A DNA stretch of 6,390 bases from Collinsella sp. (GTDB taxonomy: Bacteria > Actinomycetota > Coriobacteriia > Coriobacteriales > Coriobacteriaceae), in contig JAIHVJ010000158.1 in assembly GCA_022720335.1 (NCBI GenBank), positions 1 to 6,390 of the forward strand, given 5' to 3'. Below are positions 1 through 5,111 of the stretch, piece after piece. Within the stretch, counting starts at the first letter, position 1. Every line of letters begins with the position of its first letter. The notes below the pieces were generated by a model. It was not told the DNA's origin. It saw nothing but the letters and a program-made list of their open reading frames with translations, and searched no databases. The position numbers and the translations under genes are program-made.

Positions 1-2
1 GG

Positions 3-620
3 TCGAGGCGGCATAGGATATCAACCGTATTCCAGATTCCAGTACGCCGGGCCGACTCACTTCGGATCGGGCGCTACACCAACTTTCTCGACACTACCCT
101 GCTCGAAAAATCGATGACCGACATCGAGTACAACGGATTTTTCCATGATGAGCCCGGGCAACAGGCGATTGATGAGGAGCGTCGAAACACGCTCCGAAAC
201 ATGGGGTATGCCGTTATCACCATCAGCCGCCATTCGTTTTTCAAACAGTCCGCCTTTAGACGGGTTATGGAAGCGATTCGCATTCGCGAGAAGATCTGCC
301 CTGGGCGTCTCCCGGATGACTTCCCAGCCCTCCAGGAGGATCTTCGCCAATTTGTCTTGCGGCGGTACTTCGAATATGGTCGCCGAATCCTCAAAGAGCG
401 CAGAGAGGCGCAGGCAACAGAGCAAGAAATCGCGAGCCAGTATCCGCAGGTTGACGACCCGAGCATCAACGAGATCCCCGAACCCGATGACATGCAGCAT
501 GTTGGCGAACTAGCTGAGGAGATTAACCTGGTTGACGATGCTAGCCCGCACGCGAAATCCGTCGGCCCACGCACAGAAGACGACATGATCATCGATTTGA
601 TCGAGGGTCTGCTGTTCTAA
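3..620 (+). CDS. C-terminal part of a DUF559/Vsr-like (PD-(D/E)XK) protein, 5' end outside window
   Basis: The frame is open from base 3 to the TAA at 618-620. The ATG at 114 is therefore internal: coherent protein precedes it (…RYTNFLDTTLLEKSM…) and no ribosome site stands before it. The visible part is 205 residues. The pattern FLD (Asp codon at 90), then IEYNGFFH (Glu codon at 126), then a D-x-x-R helix (IDEERRNTLRNMGY) and a hydrophobic strand (AVITIS) matches the layout of DUF559 and Vsr-like restriction-endonuclease folds, in which an acidic strand pair and E-x-(D/N)-G-x-x-H line the active site. The rest is a charged helical tail with an acidic end (about codons 440-600). In actinobacteria such domains often sit at the C-terminus of AbiEi-like or otherwise uncharacterised proteins, but the N-terminus is not visible here. 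Nuclease activity is inferred, and the family call rests on motif shape alone. Confidence 0.55.
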   Translation, partial: SRRHRISTVFQIPVRRADSLRIGRYTNFLDTTLLEKSMTDIEYNGFFHDEPGQQAIDEERRNTLRNMGYAVITISRHSFFKQSAFRRVMEAIRIREKICPGRLPDDFPALQEDLRQFVLRRYFEYGRRILKERREAQATEQEIASQYPQVDDPSINEIPEPDDMQHVGELAEEINLVDDASPHAKSVGPRTEDDMIIDLIEGLLF

Positions 621-653
621 AACCTGTTTCCGCATTTGCGCGACTGCATTTTT

Positions 654-685
654 CGAGTTGCGCGGTAACAGTAGCGCGCAACTCG
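654..685. repeat. Perfect 11-bp inverted repeat (hairpin) downstream of the first gene
   Basis: CGAGTTGCGCG at 654-664 pairs exactly with CGCGCAACTCG at 675-685 around a 10-base loop. It starts 33 bases after the stop of the nuclease-like gene, so it could end that transcript or protect its 3' end. No T-run follows on the + strand (TCCTCAAATG), so it is not a classical intrinsic terminator. Confidence 0.6.
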
Positions 686-831
686 TCCTCAAATGGCTCG
701 AGCCAGCTCTCCAAATACTGGAACAGCGCGCTTAAAATATAAAGATTGAACAATTTATTGCATTAGTGACCAGATATTGCATCAAAAATATCCAAAAACG
801 CACTTTCAGGGGACCCGCGAATAGCCTATCG

Positions 832-854
832 ACCGCGCAACTCGATTTTTGCAG
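832..854 (-). repeat. Inverted second copy of the 644-666 motif
   Basis: Read on the - strand, this 23-base stretch matches 644-666 at 19 of 23 positions. Both copies contain CTGCA, then a 5-base A/T run, then CGAGTTGCGCGGT. The only differences are four bases in the A/T run, which is mostly A in one copy and T in the other. The two copies face each other about 165 bases apart. This looks like a small intergenic repeat family; its function is unknown. Confidence 0.55.
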
Positions 855-936
855 ATGGACGATGAACCGAGCCATGCGCAACTAGAAAAAACCCACTCCG
901 GCGGCAAGCAATTATCAAATAACGCCACAAATAGCA

Positions 937-964
937 TTGACATATGAACATGCGCTCATATAAT
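937..964 (+). promoter_or_regulatory. Consensus sigma-70-type promoter of the metal-efflux operon
   Basis: TTGACA at 937-942 and TATAAT at 959-964 are separated by 16 bp, and both hexamers match the bacterial housekeeping consensus exactly. Transcription should start near 971, about 40 bases before the repressor ATG. The -10 box and almost the whole spacer lie inside the left arm of the operator palindrome, so a bound repressor should block RNA polymerase directly. Such a strong promoter fits a gene set kept off by a repressor and switched on by metal. Confidence 0.85.
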
Positions 965-997
965 CGGAATTACATTATATGAGCGCATGTTCATATG
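941..997. promoter_or_regulatory. Double ArsR/SmtB-type operator forming a perfect 24-bp inverted repeat
   Basis: Arms 941-964 and 974-997 are exact reverse complements across a 9-base spacer. Each arm also holds its own imperfect dyad: ATATGAACATGCGCTCATAT at 942-961 and its reverse complement at 977-996. This resembles the TGAACA/TGTTCA-type 12-2-12 operators of SmtB, CzrA and CadC. The centres of the two dyads lie 35 bp apart. The left site covers the promoter, and the right site covers the start of the mRNA and ends one base before the ribosome site. Binding by the adjacent repressor is inferred. Confidence 0.8.
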
Positions 998-1010
998 AAA
1001 GGATATTGCA

Positions 1011-1376
1011 ATGAGTGACCACGCTGATGAAGCAAAGTACAGCAGCGAAGCCGCCGAACCCGTCGTTCCCACCACCTGCTCGCCCGAGGACCTACCCGAC
1101 GAGGAGTTGCTGTACGACCTGGCTGATCTGTTCAAGGTCTTCAGCGACACCACGCGCATCAAGATTCTCTATGCCCTCATGGGCCGCGAGCTCTGCGTAG
1201 CCGACATCGCCGAGGCGACCGCAACCTCGCAGTCGGCAGTGTCGCACCAGCTGCGCACCCTTAAGCAGTCGCACCTGGTCAAATTCCGCCGTGACGGCCG
1301 CAACATCCTCTACTCGCTTGCCGACGATCATGTCTACACCATGCTCAATCAGGGCATGAGCCATATCTGCGAATAG
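1011..1376 (+). CDS. ArsR/SmtB-family metal-responsive repressor (probable Zn sensor)
   Basis: This 121-residue winged-helix repressor has the family length. The ATG follows AAAGGA (998-1003) at 7 bases. The family core FKVFSDTTRIKILYAL lies at residues 41-56, the recognition helix TSQSAVSHQLRTLK at 72-85, and the wing RRDGRNILYSL at 93-103. The last helix carries D105, H107, H118 and E121 with the same spacing as the alpha-5 zinc ligands D104, H106, H117 and E120 of cyanobacterial SmtB. C62 and D65 in ELCVAD, with C23 in the N-terminal arm, also parallel the second (alpha-3) site of SmtB/ZiaR. It lacks the double-Cys CVC motif of CadC and ArsR, so zinc is the most likely inducer, with Cd or Co possible. 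It is the first gene of the efflux operon and probably represses it through the operators at 941-997 and 1714-1735. Confidence 0.93.
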   Translation: MSDHADEAKYSSEAAEPVVPTTCSPEDLPDEELLYDLADLFKVFSDTTRIKILYALMGRELCVADIAEATATSQSAVSHQLRTLKQSHLVKFRRDGRNILYSLADDHVYTMLNQGMSHICE

Positions 1377-1438
1377 CAACCAACCACGGTACCAGCGCGG
1401 TCTGCACCCAAGCCGCAAAACAGGGAAAGGAACCCACC

Positions 1439-1657
1439 ATGAAAAAGCAGTTTAAACTCGACGAGATCGACTGCGCCAACTGCGCGCGTGAGCTTCAGGA
1501 CGAGCTGGCCAAGCTCGAGGGCGTCAAATCCGTGTCCGTCAACTTTATGACCCAGAAGTTGACGCTCGAGGCCGATGACGCCGAGTTCGACGAGGTGCTC
1601 AACCGCGTTGTAGAGTTTACGGCCGACGCCGAGCCGGACTGCGAGATCATTCTCTAG
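1439..1657 (+). CDS. Stand-alone heavy-metal-associated (HMA) domain protein
   Basis: This 72-residue cytosolic protein starts at an ATG 7 bases after AAAGGA (1426-1431). It has the ferredoxin-like HMA pattern: a beta strand, the metal loop D11-C12-A-N-C15, a helix (residues 16-27), GVKSVSVNF (28-36) and QKLTLEAD (39-46). An Asp directly before the first Cys is the feature of Zn/Cd/Pb-type HMA domains such as that of ZntA, whereas copper domains usually have T or H there. A third Cys (C68) near the end is unusual for a minimal HMA domain and might add a ligand. The protein is very acidic (18 Asp/Glu against 8 Lys/Arg). It lies between the repressor (62-base gap) and the pump (100-base gap), so it probably acts as a metal chaperone or detached regulatory domain of the pump. 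MerP/CopZ-like copper use is possible but less likely. Confidence 0.9.
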   Translation: MKKQFKLDEIDCANCARELQDELAKLEGVKSVSVNFMTQKLTLEADDAEFDEVLNRVVEFTADAEPDCEIIL

Positions 1658-1680
1658 CCCAGGTTTACGCCAACCTGCAT

Positions 1681-1699
1681 GGCCGCGCTTGCCGCGGCC
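1681..1699 (+). terminator. GC-rich hairpin between the HMA gene and the ATPase gene (possible attenuator)
   Basis: GGCCGCG (1681-1687) pairs perfectly with CGCGGCC (1693-1699) around the loop CTTGC. Only TTT follows, so this is at best a weak intrinsic terminator or an RNA-processing/stabilising hairpin. It starts 24 bases after the HMA stop and ends 15 bases before the third operator copy. This fits partial uncoupling of pump expression from the first two genes, but that is inferred. Confidence 0.4.
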
Positions 1700-1713
1700 T
1701 TTGCTCGCGAAAT

Positions 1714-1735
1714 TGTATGAGCGAGTGTTCATACA
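1714..1735 (+). promoter_or_regulatory. Third ArsR-type operator, directly upstream of the P-type ATPase
   Basis: GTATGAGCGAGTGTTCATAC at 1715-1734 matches the right operator arm at 977-996 at 16 of 20 positions. The two ends change together (A/T to G/C), so base pairing of the dyad is kept. The site lies 22 bases before the ATPase ATG and just before its ribosome site. I see no convincing -35/-10 pair here, so it may act as a roadblock on readthrough from the upstream promoter or control a weak internal promoter. Confidence 0.7.
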
Positions 1736-1757
1736 TTCAAATGGGAGGATACGAGTC

Positions 1758-3710
1758 ATGGCCACCGCCGACCCCAAAAAGAAAAAGAAGAAGCGCAAGA
1801 AAAAAGAATCACTCGAGCATAAGCGCAACCGCATCCTGGTAGCACTGGGCATTTTTGCGGTGGTGTATGCCCTCGACGAACTCGGTGCCCTTACCGCCGC
1901 ATTCGGTACCCCGGGTGACATCTACGCCAGCTTCGTGCTGTTCCTGGTGCCGTTCCTAATTGCCGGCTACGACGTGCTCCAGAAGGCGTTCAACAACATC
2001 CGCCGCGGCAAAGCCTTCGACGAGAGCTTCCTCATGGCAGTCGCGACCATCGGCGCGTTTGCCATGGTGCTCTTCCCCGATACCGACCCGCACATGGCCG
2101 AAGGCGCCGCCGTCATGCTGTTCTACCAGGTCGGCGAGCTGTTCCAGGCATACGCCGTGGGCAAGAGCCGCAAGTCGATCAGCGCCATGATGGACATCGC
2201 GCCCGACTACGCTAACGTCGAGCAACCCGATGGCACACTCGAGCAGGTCTTCCCCGATGACATCGCCGTCGGCACCGTGATCGTGGTCAAACCCGGCGAG
2301 CGCGTGCCTATCGACGGCGTCATCGTCGAGGGCGAAACCCAGCTCGACACCGCCGCGCTCACGGGCGAGTCAGTCCCCCGCCCCGCCAAGTCCGGCGACG
2401 ATATCATCAGCGGCTGCATCAACATGACGGGCCTCATCCACGTGCACACCACCAAGCCCTTTGGCGAGTCCACCGTCGCGCGCGTCCTGGAGCTCGTGGA
2501 GAATGCCAGCGAAAAGAAGGCGCGCACCGAGAACTTCATCACGCGCTTTGCCCGCGTCTACACCCCCGCCGTCACCGGCGCCGCTGCGGTGCTCGCGCTC
2601 GGCGGCGGCCTGGTCACCGGTGCCTGGTCCGACTGGATTCTGCGCGGTCTGACCTTCCTGGTCGTCAGCTGCCCGTGCGCGCTCGTGATCAGCGTACCGT
2701 TGAGCTTCTTTGGCGGCATCGGCGGCGCATCCAAGCTGGGCGTTCTCATCAAGGGCTCCAACTACCTCGAGACGCTCGCGGACGTGGACACCGTCGTCTT
2801 TGACAAGACAGGCACCCTCACCAACGGCACGTTCTCGGTGGTCGCGGTGCACCCCGAGGCTGGCTATACCGAGCAGTCGTTGCTTGAGGTCGCAGCCCTT
2901 GCGGAGTCGTTCTCTGATCACCCCATCGCGCAGTCCGTGCGCGTCGCCTACCAGGGCGAAGTCGACCCCAAGCGCGTGAGCGACTCCGCCAACGACGCGG
3001 GCCACGGCGTGACGGCAACCATCGACGGCAAGCATGTCGTCGTTGGCAACGCAAAGATGCTCGCCACGGCCGGCGTTGAAGCGCCCGATTGCGAGGTCGT
3101 TGGAACGATTCTGCATGTGCTCGTTGACGGCGTGTACGCCGGCCACATCGTGGTTGCAGACACCGTTAAGGCCGATGCCGAGCAGACGATCCGCGACCTG
3201 CACGCCGCCGGCGTCAAGCGCACCGTTATGCTCACGGGCGACCGCGAGGAAGTGACTGCTGCGGTGGCCAAGCAGCTCGGCCTCGACGAGTTCCATGCGC
3301 AGCTGCTGCCGGGCGACAAGGTCGAGCGTGTTGAAGCGCTGCTCGCGGCCGAAAGCGGTAAGGGCAAGCTCGCCTTTGTCGGCGACGGCATCAACGATGC
3401 GCCTGTGCTTACGCGCGCCGATGTGGGCATTGCCATGGGCGCCATGGGCTCCGACGCTGCGATTGAGGCGGCGGATGTCGTGCTGATGGATGACAAGCCG
3501 TCCAACATCTCCCGCGCGATCCGCGTGGCGCGCAAGACCATGACGATTGTCTGGCAGAATATCATCTTCGCGCTGGGGATTAAGCTGCTGATTTTGGTGC
3601 TGGCGGCGCTCGGCATCGCCAATATGTGGCTTGCCGTCTTTGGCGACGTGGGCGTGGCGATCATCGCCATTCTGAACGCCATGCGCGCGATGGGTGTCAA
3701 GAACCTGTAG
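1758..3710 (+). CDS. P1B-2-type heavy-metal-translocating P-type ATPase (Zn/Cd/Pb exporter, ZntA/CadA-like)
   Basis: This 650-residue membrane pump exports Zn, Cd or Pb using ATP. I chose the ATG at 1758, which follows GGGAGGA (1743-1749) at 8 bases; a TTG at 1689 would place the operator inside the coding region. Family motifs are present: actuator TGES (202-205), CPC in the transport helix (305-307), phosphorylation motif DKTGT with D349, HP of the nucleotide domain (H388-P389), TGD (493-495) and GDGIND (542-547). P1B-2 residues are in place: E127 in a GE motif, and K609 and D630, which keep the 21-residue spacing of K693 and D714 in ZntA. About eight membrane helices are seen (first near 26-46, last near 624-645). 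The N-terminus has no CxxC domain. Instead residues 7-16 are nine Lys and one Arg. The HMA domain is encoded separately just upstream. Expression is probably induced by metal through the ArsR repressor. Confidence 0.95.
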   Translation: MATADPKKKKKKRKKKESLEHKRNRILVALGIFAVVYALDELGALTAAFGTPGDIYASFVLFLVPFLIAGYDVLQKAFNNIRRGKAFDESFLMAVATIGAFAMVLFPDTDPHMAEGAAVMLFYQVGELFQAYAVGKSRKSISAMMDIAPDYANVEQPDGTLEQVFPDDIAVGTVIVVKPGERVPIDGVIVEGETQLDTAALTGESVPRPAKSGDDIISGCINMTGLIHVHTTKPFGESTVARVLELVENASEKKARTENFITRFARVYTPAVTGAAAVLALGGGLVTGAWSDWILRGLTFLVVSCPCALVISVPLSFFGGIGGASKLGVLIKGSNYLETLADVDTVVFDKTGTLTNGTFSVVAVHPEAGYTEQSLLEVAALAESFSDHPIAQSVRVAYQGEVDPKRVSDSANDAGHGVTATIDGKHVVVGNAKMLATAGVEAPDCEVVGTILHVLVDGVYAGHIVVADTVKADAEQTIRDLHAAGVKRTVMLTGDREEVTAAVAKQLGLDEFHAQLLPGDKVERVEALLAAESGKGKLAFVGDGINDAPVLTRADVGIAMGAMGSDAAIEAADVVLMDDKPSNISRAIRVARKTMTIVWQNIIFALGIKLLILVLAALGIANMWLAVFGDVGVAIIAILNAMRAMGVKNL

Positions 3711-3728
3711 CACTCGTGATCCCTCCGA

Positions 3729-3851
3729 CCGGGGCCGGGCTTGGTTTTGAAAACGTCCTCGCGCATGAGGTCCGTCTTTCCTGCTCCTGCGGAGCAACGG
3801 AAAGGCGGACCTCGCGCTGCGGAGTGTTTTCAAAACCAAGCCCGGCCCCGG
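3729..3851. repeat. Long palindromic hairpin element between convergent genes
   Basis: Outer arms 3729-3754 and 3826-3851 are exact 26-bp reverse complements. Inside them a second hairpin forms: GAGGTCCG (3767-3774) with CGGACCTC (3806-3813), CTTTCC (3776-3781) with GGAAAG (3799-3804), and TGCTCC (3782-3787) with GGAGCA (3791-3796), closed by a 3-base loop TGC. The element begins 18 bases after the ATPase stop. It lies between genes transcribed towards each other, so it may stop transcription from both sides, although neither flank has the usual T-run. It could also be a copy of a dispersed palindromic (REP/MITE-like) repeat. No coding sequence is supported here. Confidence 0.75.
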
Positions 3852-3989
3852 CCTGCGGCGACGTAGCTGGCAGTTCTTGGGCATCGCTTGCTGGCGGGGT
3901 TCCTTTGCTGAAATGGACTTGGCCGAAAGGGCCGCTGGTCCCGCTCGCTGGTTCGCGCTTTGCGTGAACTCCGCGCTACCGGGGACCTG
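3852..3989. other. Non-coding flank of the palindromic element
   Basis: This GC-rich stretch between the hairpin and the stop of the DtxR-like gene contains a short GGCC-GAAAG-GGCC dyad (3921-3933) and two GCTGGT words (3934-3939 and 3947-3952). Frames crossing it carry no recognisable protein features. It may belong to the same repeat element as 3729-3851. Confidence 0.4.
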
Positions 3990-4379
3990 TTAGGATTCCG
4001 TTGTTGAGTTCGACGTCTCTTCCCTGGCGAGCATCGCCCTTAGCCTCTCGAAGCTTTCCTCGCTCAGGCAATGCTCCATGTGGCAGCCCTCTTGCGAGGC
4101 AACCTCGGGTGCTACGCCGGCGTCCTCTAGCAGCCCCACAAAAAAGCAATGGCGCTCCCACATTTGACGGGCAACCTCAAGACCGCGTTCCGTCAGATGC
4201 ACATCGCGTTTGCCCATCTCCACGTAGCCGTTGCTCTCCAAGGTCGCCATGGCCTTGGAGACACTTGCCTTGGTTACGCCCAGGTATTCGGCAACGTCAA
4301 TCGATCGAACGATGCCTTGGTGCTTCGAGAGCACATAAATAGATTCGAGATAGTCTTCTCCAGATTCACGTAGGGCCAT
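3990..4379 (-). CDS. DtxR/MntR-family metal-dependent transcriptional regulator
   Basis: This 129-residue protein has an N-terminal winged helix-turn-helix (SIDVAEYLGVTKASVSKAMA, 26-45, wing to about 64) and the family's metal-binding dimerisation helices. AAAGG stands 6 bases before the ATG on the - strand. It ends after the dimerisation domain and lacks the SH3-like third domain of DtxR/IdeR, as in Bacillus subtilis MntR (142 residues). Metal ligands align well: D9 and E12 (D8 and E11 in MntR), H77, then C99, E102 and H103 in the CHMEH motif. MntR has Glu at the position of C99, while DtxR has Cys (C102); conversely D9 is MntR-like where DtxR has Met. The protein therefore combines Mn-type and Fe-type ligands, and its cofactor cannot be fixed from sequence. 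It probably represses metal-uptake genes elsewhere when Mn or Fe is plentiful; no transporter target is visible here. It is transcribed towards the efflux operon and separated from it by the palindromic element. Confidence 0.9.
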   Translation of the reverse strand: MALRESGEDYLESIYVLSKHQGIVRSIDVAEYLGVTKASVSKAMATLESNGYVEMGKRDVHLTERGLEVARQMWERHCFFVGLLEDAGVAPEVASQEGCHMEHCLSEESFERLRAMLAREETSNSTTES

Positions 4380-4400
4380 GGGCCGCCTTTCGCGATGATT

Positions 4401-4483
4401 GTTAGTTAGCCTTTGGATACTTTCCTTGGCTTACTTTACCGCAAAAGTTGCCCATGTCTTACTACTTTGCCTAAAAGTTAGCC
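4401..4483 (-). promoter_or_regulatory. Candidate operator region upstream of the DtxR/MntR-like gene
   Basis: Three related words occur on the + strand: AGTTAGCC (4404-4411), AAAAGTTGCC (4443-4452) and AAAAGTTAGCC (4473-4483). Two form small dyads around AAG: GCAA-AAG-TTGC (4441-4451) and CTAA-AAG-TTAG (4471-4481). GTTAGCC is also the core half of the known DtxR/IdeR box (TTAGGTTAGCCTAACC…). The region is less GC-rich than its surroundings and overlaps the end of the HAD gene. No clear promoter hexamers were found. Autoregulation by the downstream regulator is inferred. Confidence 0.35.
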
Positions 4484-5105
4484 GTGTTTCACAAAACGTG
4501 CCACTTGTGCCCACGGCCGAGAACATCGAAAGGTCGTTCTCGCCGTCGCCAAAGGCGATCGCCTCGCTCGCATCGATGCCCAGGCGCTCCAGCGTCGCCG
4601 CCACGCCCAGGTCCTTGCCGCCGTTAGCGGGAATAATGTCGCAGAACAGATCGCACCAGCGCGTAGTGAGCGAATGCGACACCGCATCGGTCACAATATG
4701 CTCGTCAGCCGGATCCACAAAGGCGCAAAACTGGTAAACCGGCGCGTCAAATGCGTGCTCAAACGGCTCCTCGTGGTAGACGATTCCCGCGTTGCTACCG
4801 GCCGTCACCACGCGCTCGGACAGGCGGTTCACAAACGAGTTCTCGCCCTGCATGCACAGCGAGTCACAGCTGCGATAAACCCCCTCGGCATCAAAGCAGT
4901 GCTGGCCCGAGAGCGTAATGTACGCATCCCAGCCCAAGTCGAACAGCCAGTCCGGCATCTGGTAGGTCGGGCGACCCGTGGCGATCACGCACGCAATCCC
5001 CTGCTCGTGAAAGCTGTCGAGCACCTGCTGCGCCGACGCCGGAATCCGGTGGGTCTTAAAGCTCAGTAGCGTGCCGTCGATATCGAAAAATGCGGCCTTG
5101 ATCAT
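4431..5105 (-). CDS. Cof-type HAD-superfamily phosphatase, C-terminus apparently replaced
   Basis: This cytosolic HAD hydrolase of the Cof/YidA type probably dephosphorylates sugar phosphates or similar metabolites. Motif I is DIDGT (nucleophile D8, acid/base D10), motif II is T43 in IATGRP, motif III is K164 in NGGKDLG, and motif IV is GDGENDLSMF with D187 and D191. The cap domain lies between motifs II and III. All catalytic residues are present. After SAVGTSG (about residue 203) the sequence leaves the family pattern, which normally continues with an A-M-G-N-A segment, a helix and a V-T strand. Here it runs 18-20 unrelated residues and stops at 224, whereas relatives are usually 255-275. 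The 3' end lies in the low-GC region before the DtxR-like gene. The protein may be unstable or inactive. The ATG is 6 bases after the ABC-F stop, and its ribosome site GAGGAG lies at the end of that gene. Confidence 0.85.
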   Translation of the reverse strand: MIKAAFFDIDGTLLSFKTHRIPASAQQVLDSFHEQGIACVIATGRPTYQMPDWLFDLGWDAYITLSGQHCFDAEGVYRSCDSLCMQGENSFVNRLSERVVTAGSNAGIVYHEEPFEHAFDAPVYQFCAFVDPADEHIVTDAVSHSLTTRWCDLFCDIIPANGGKDLGVAATLERLGIDASEAIAFGDGENDLSMFSAVGTSGTFCETRLTFRQSSKTWATFAVK

Positions 5106-5111
5106 CCTCGT

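Larger units (their letters stand above)
621..936. other. Long intergenic stretch between the nuclease-like gene and the metal-efflux promoter
   Basis: No convincing gene is seen on either strand. The stretch holds a hairpin (654-685), a second inverted copy of the same motif (832-854), a partial third copy (GCGCAACT near 874-881) and an AT-rich block at about 735-800 with the repeated word ATTGCAT. Short frames from the ATGs at 693 (18 codons) and 855 (30 codons) lack ribosome sites. The composition is unlike the GC-rich genes on both sides. Confidence 0.6.

Noticed and set aside
114..116. ATG at 114 as start of the first gene
   Set aside because: The frame is open to the left edge, the preceding residues fit the same nuclease-like fold, and there is no ribosome site.
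644..882. CRISPR-like array
   Set aside because: Only two full copies in opposite orientation and one partial copy, with no regular spacing or spacers and no cas genes.
693..947. Small + strand frames from ATGs at 693 (18 codons) and 855 (30 codons)
   Set aside because: There are no ribosome sites or recognisable features, and the second runs into the promoter.
1689..1757. TTG start at 1689 giving a 673-residue ATPase
   Set aside because: It has no ribosome site, would put a hairpin and a clear operator inside the coding region, and the ATG at 1758 has a strong GGGAGGA site at good spacing.
3729..3851. Insertion sequence ends (terminal inverted repeats)
   Set aside because: Only about 70 bases lie between the arms, with no transposase and no visible target duplication. 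A MITE-like origin remains possible but unproven.
2370..3884. Long open frame of 504 codons on the - strand opposite the ATPase gene
   Set aside because: It is a shadow of the GC-rich coding frame: composition is rich in R, A, G, H and D, it has no family motifs, and it runs through the palindromic element.
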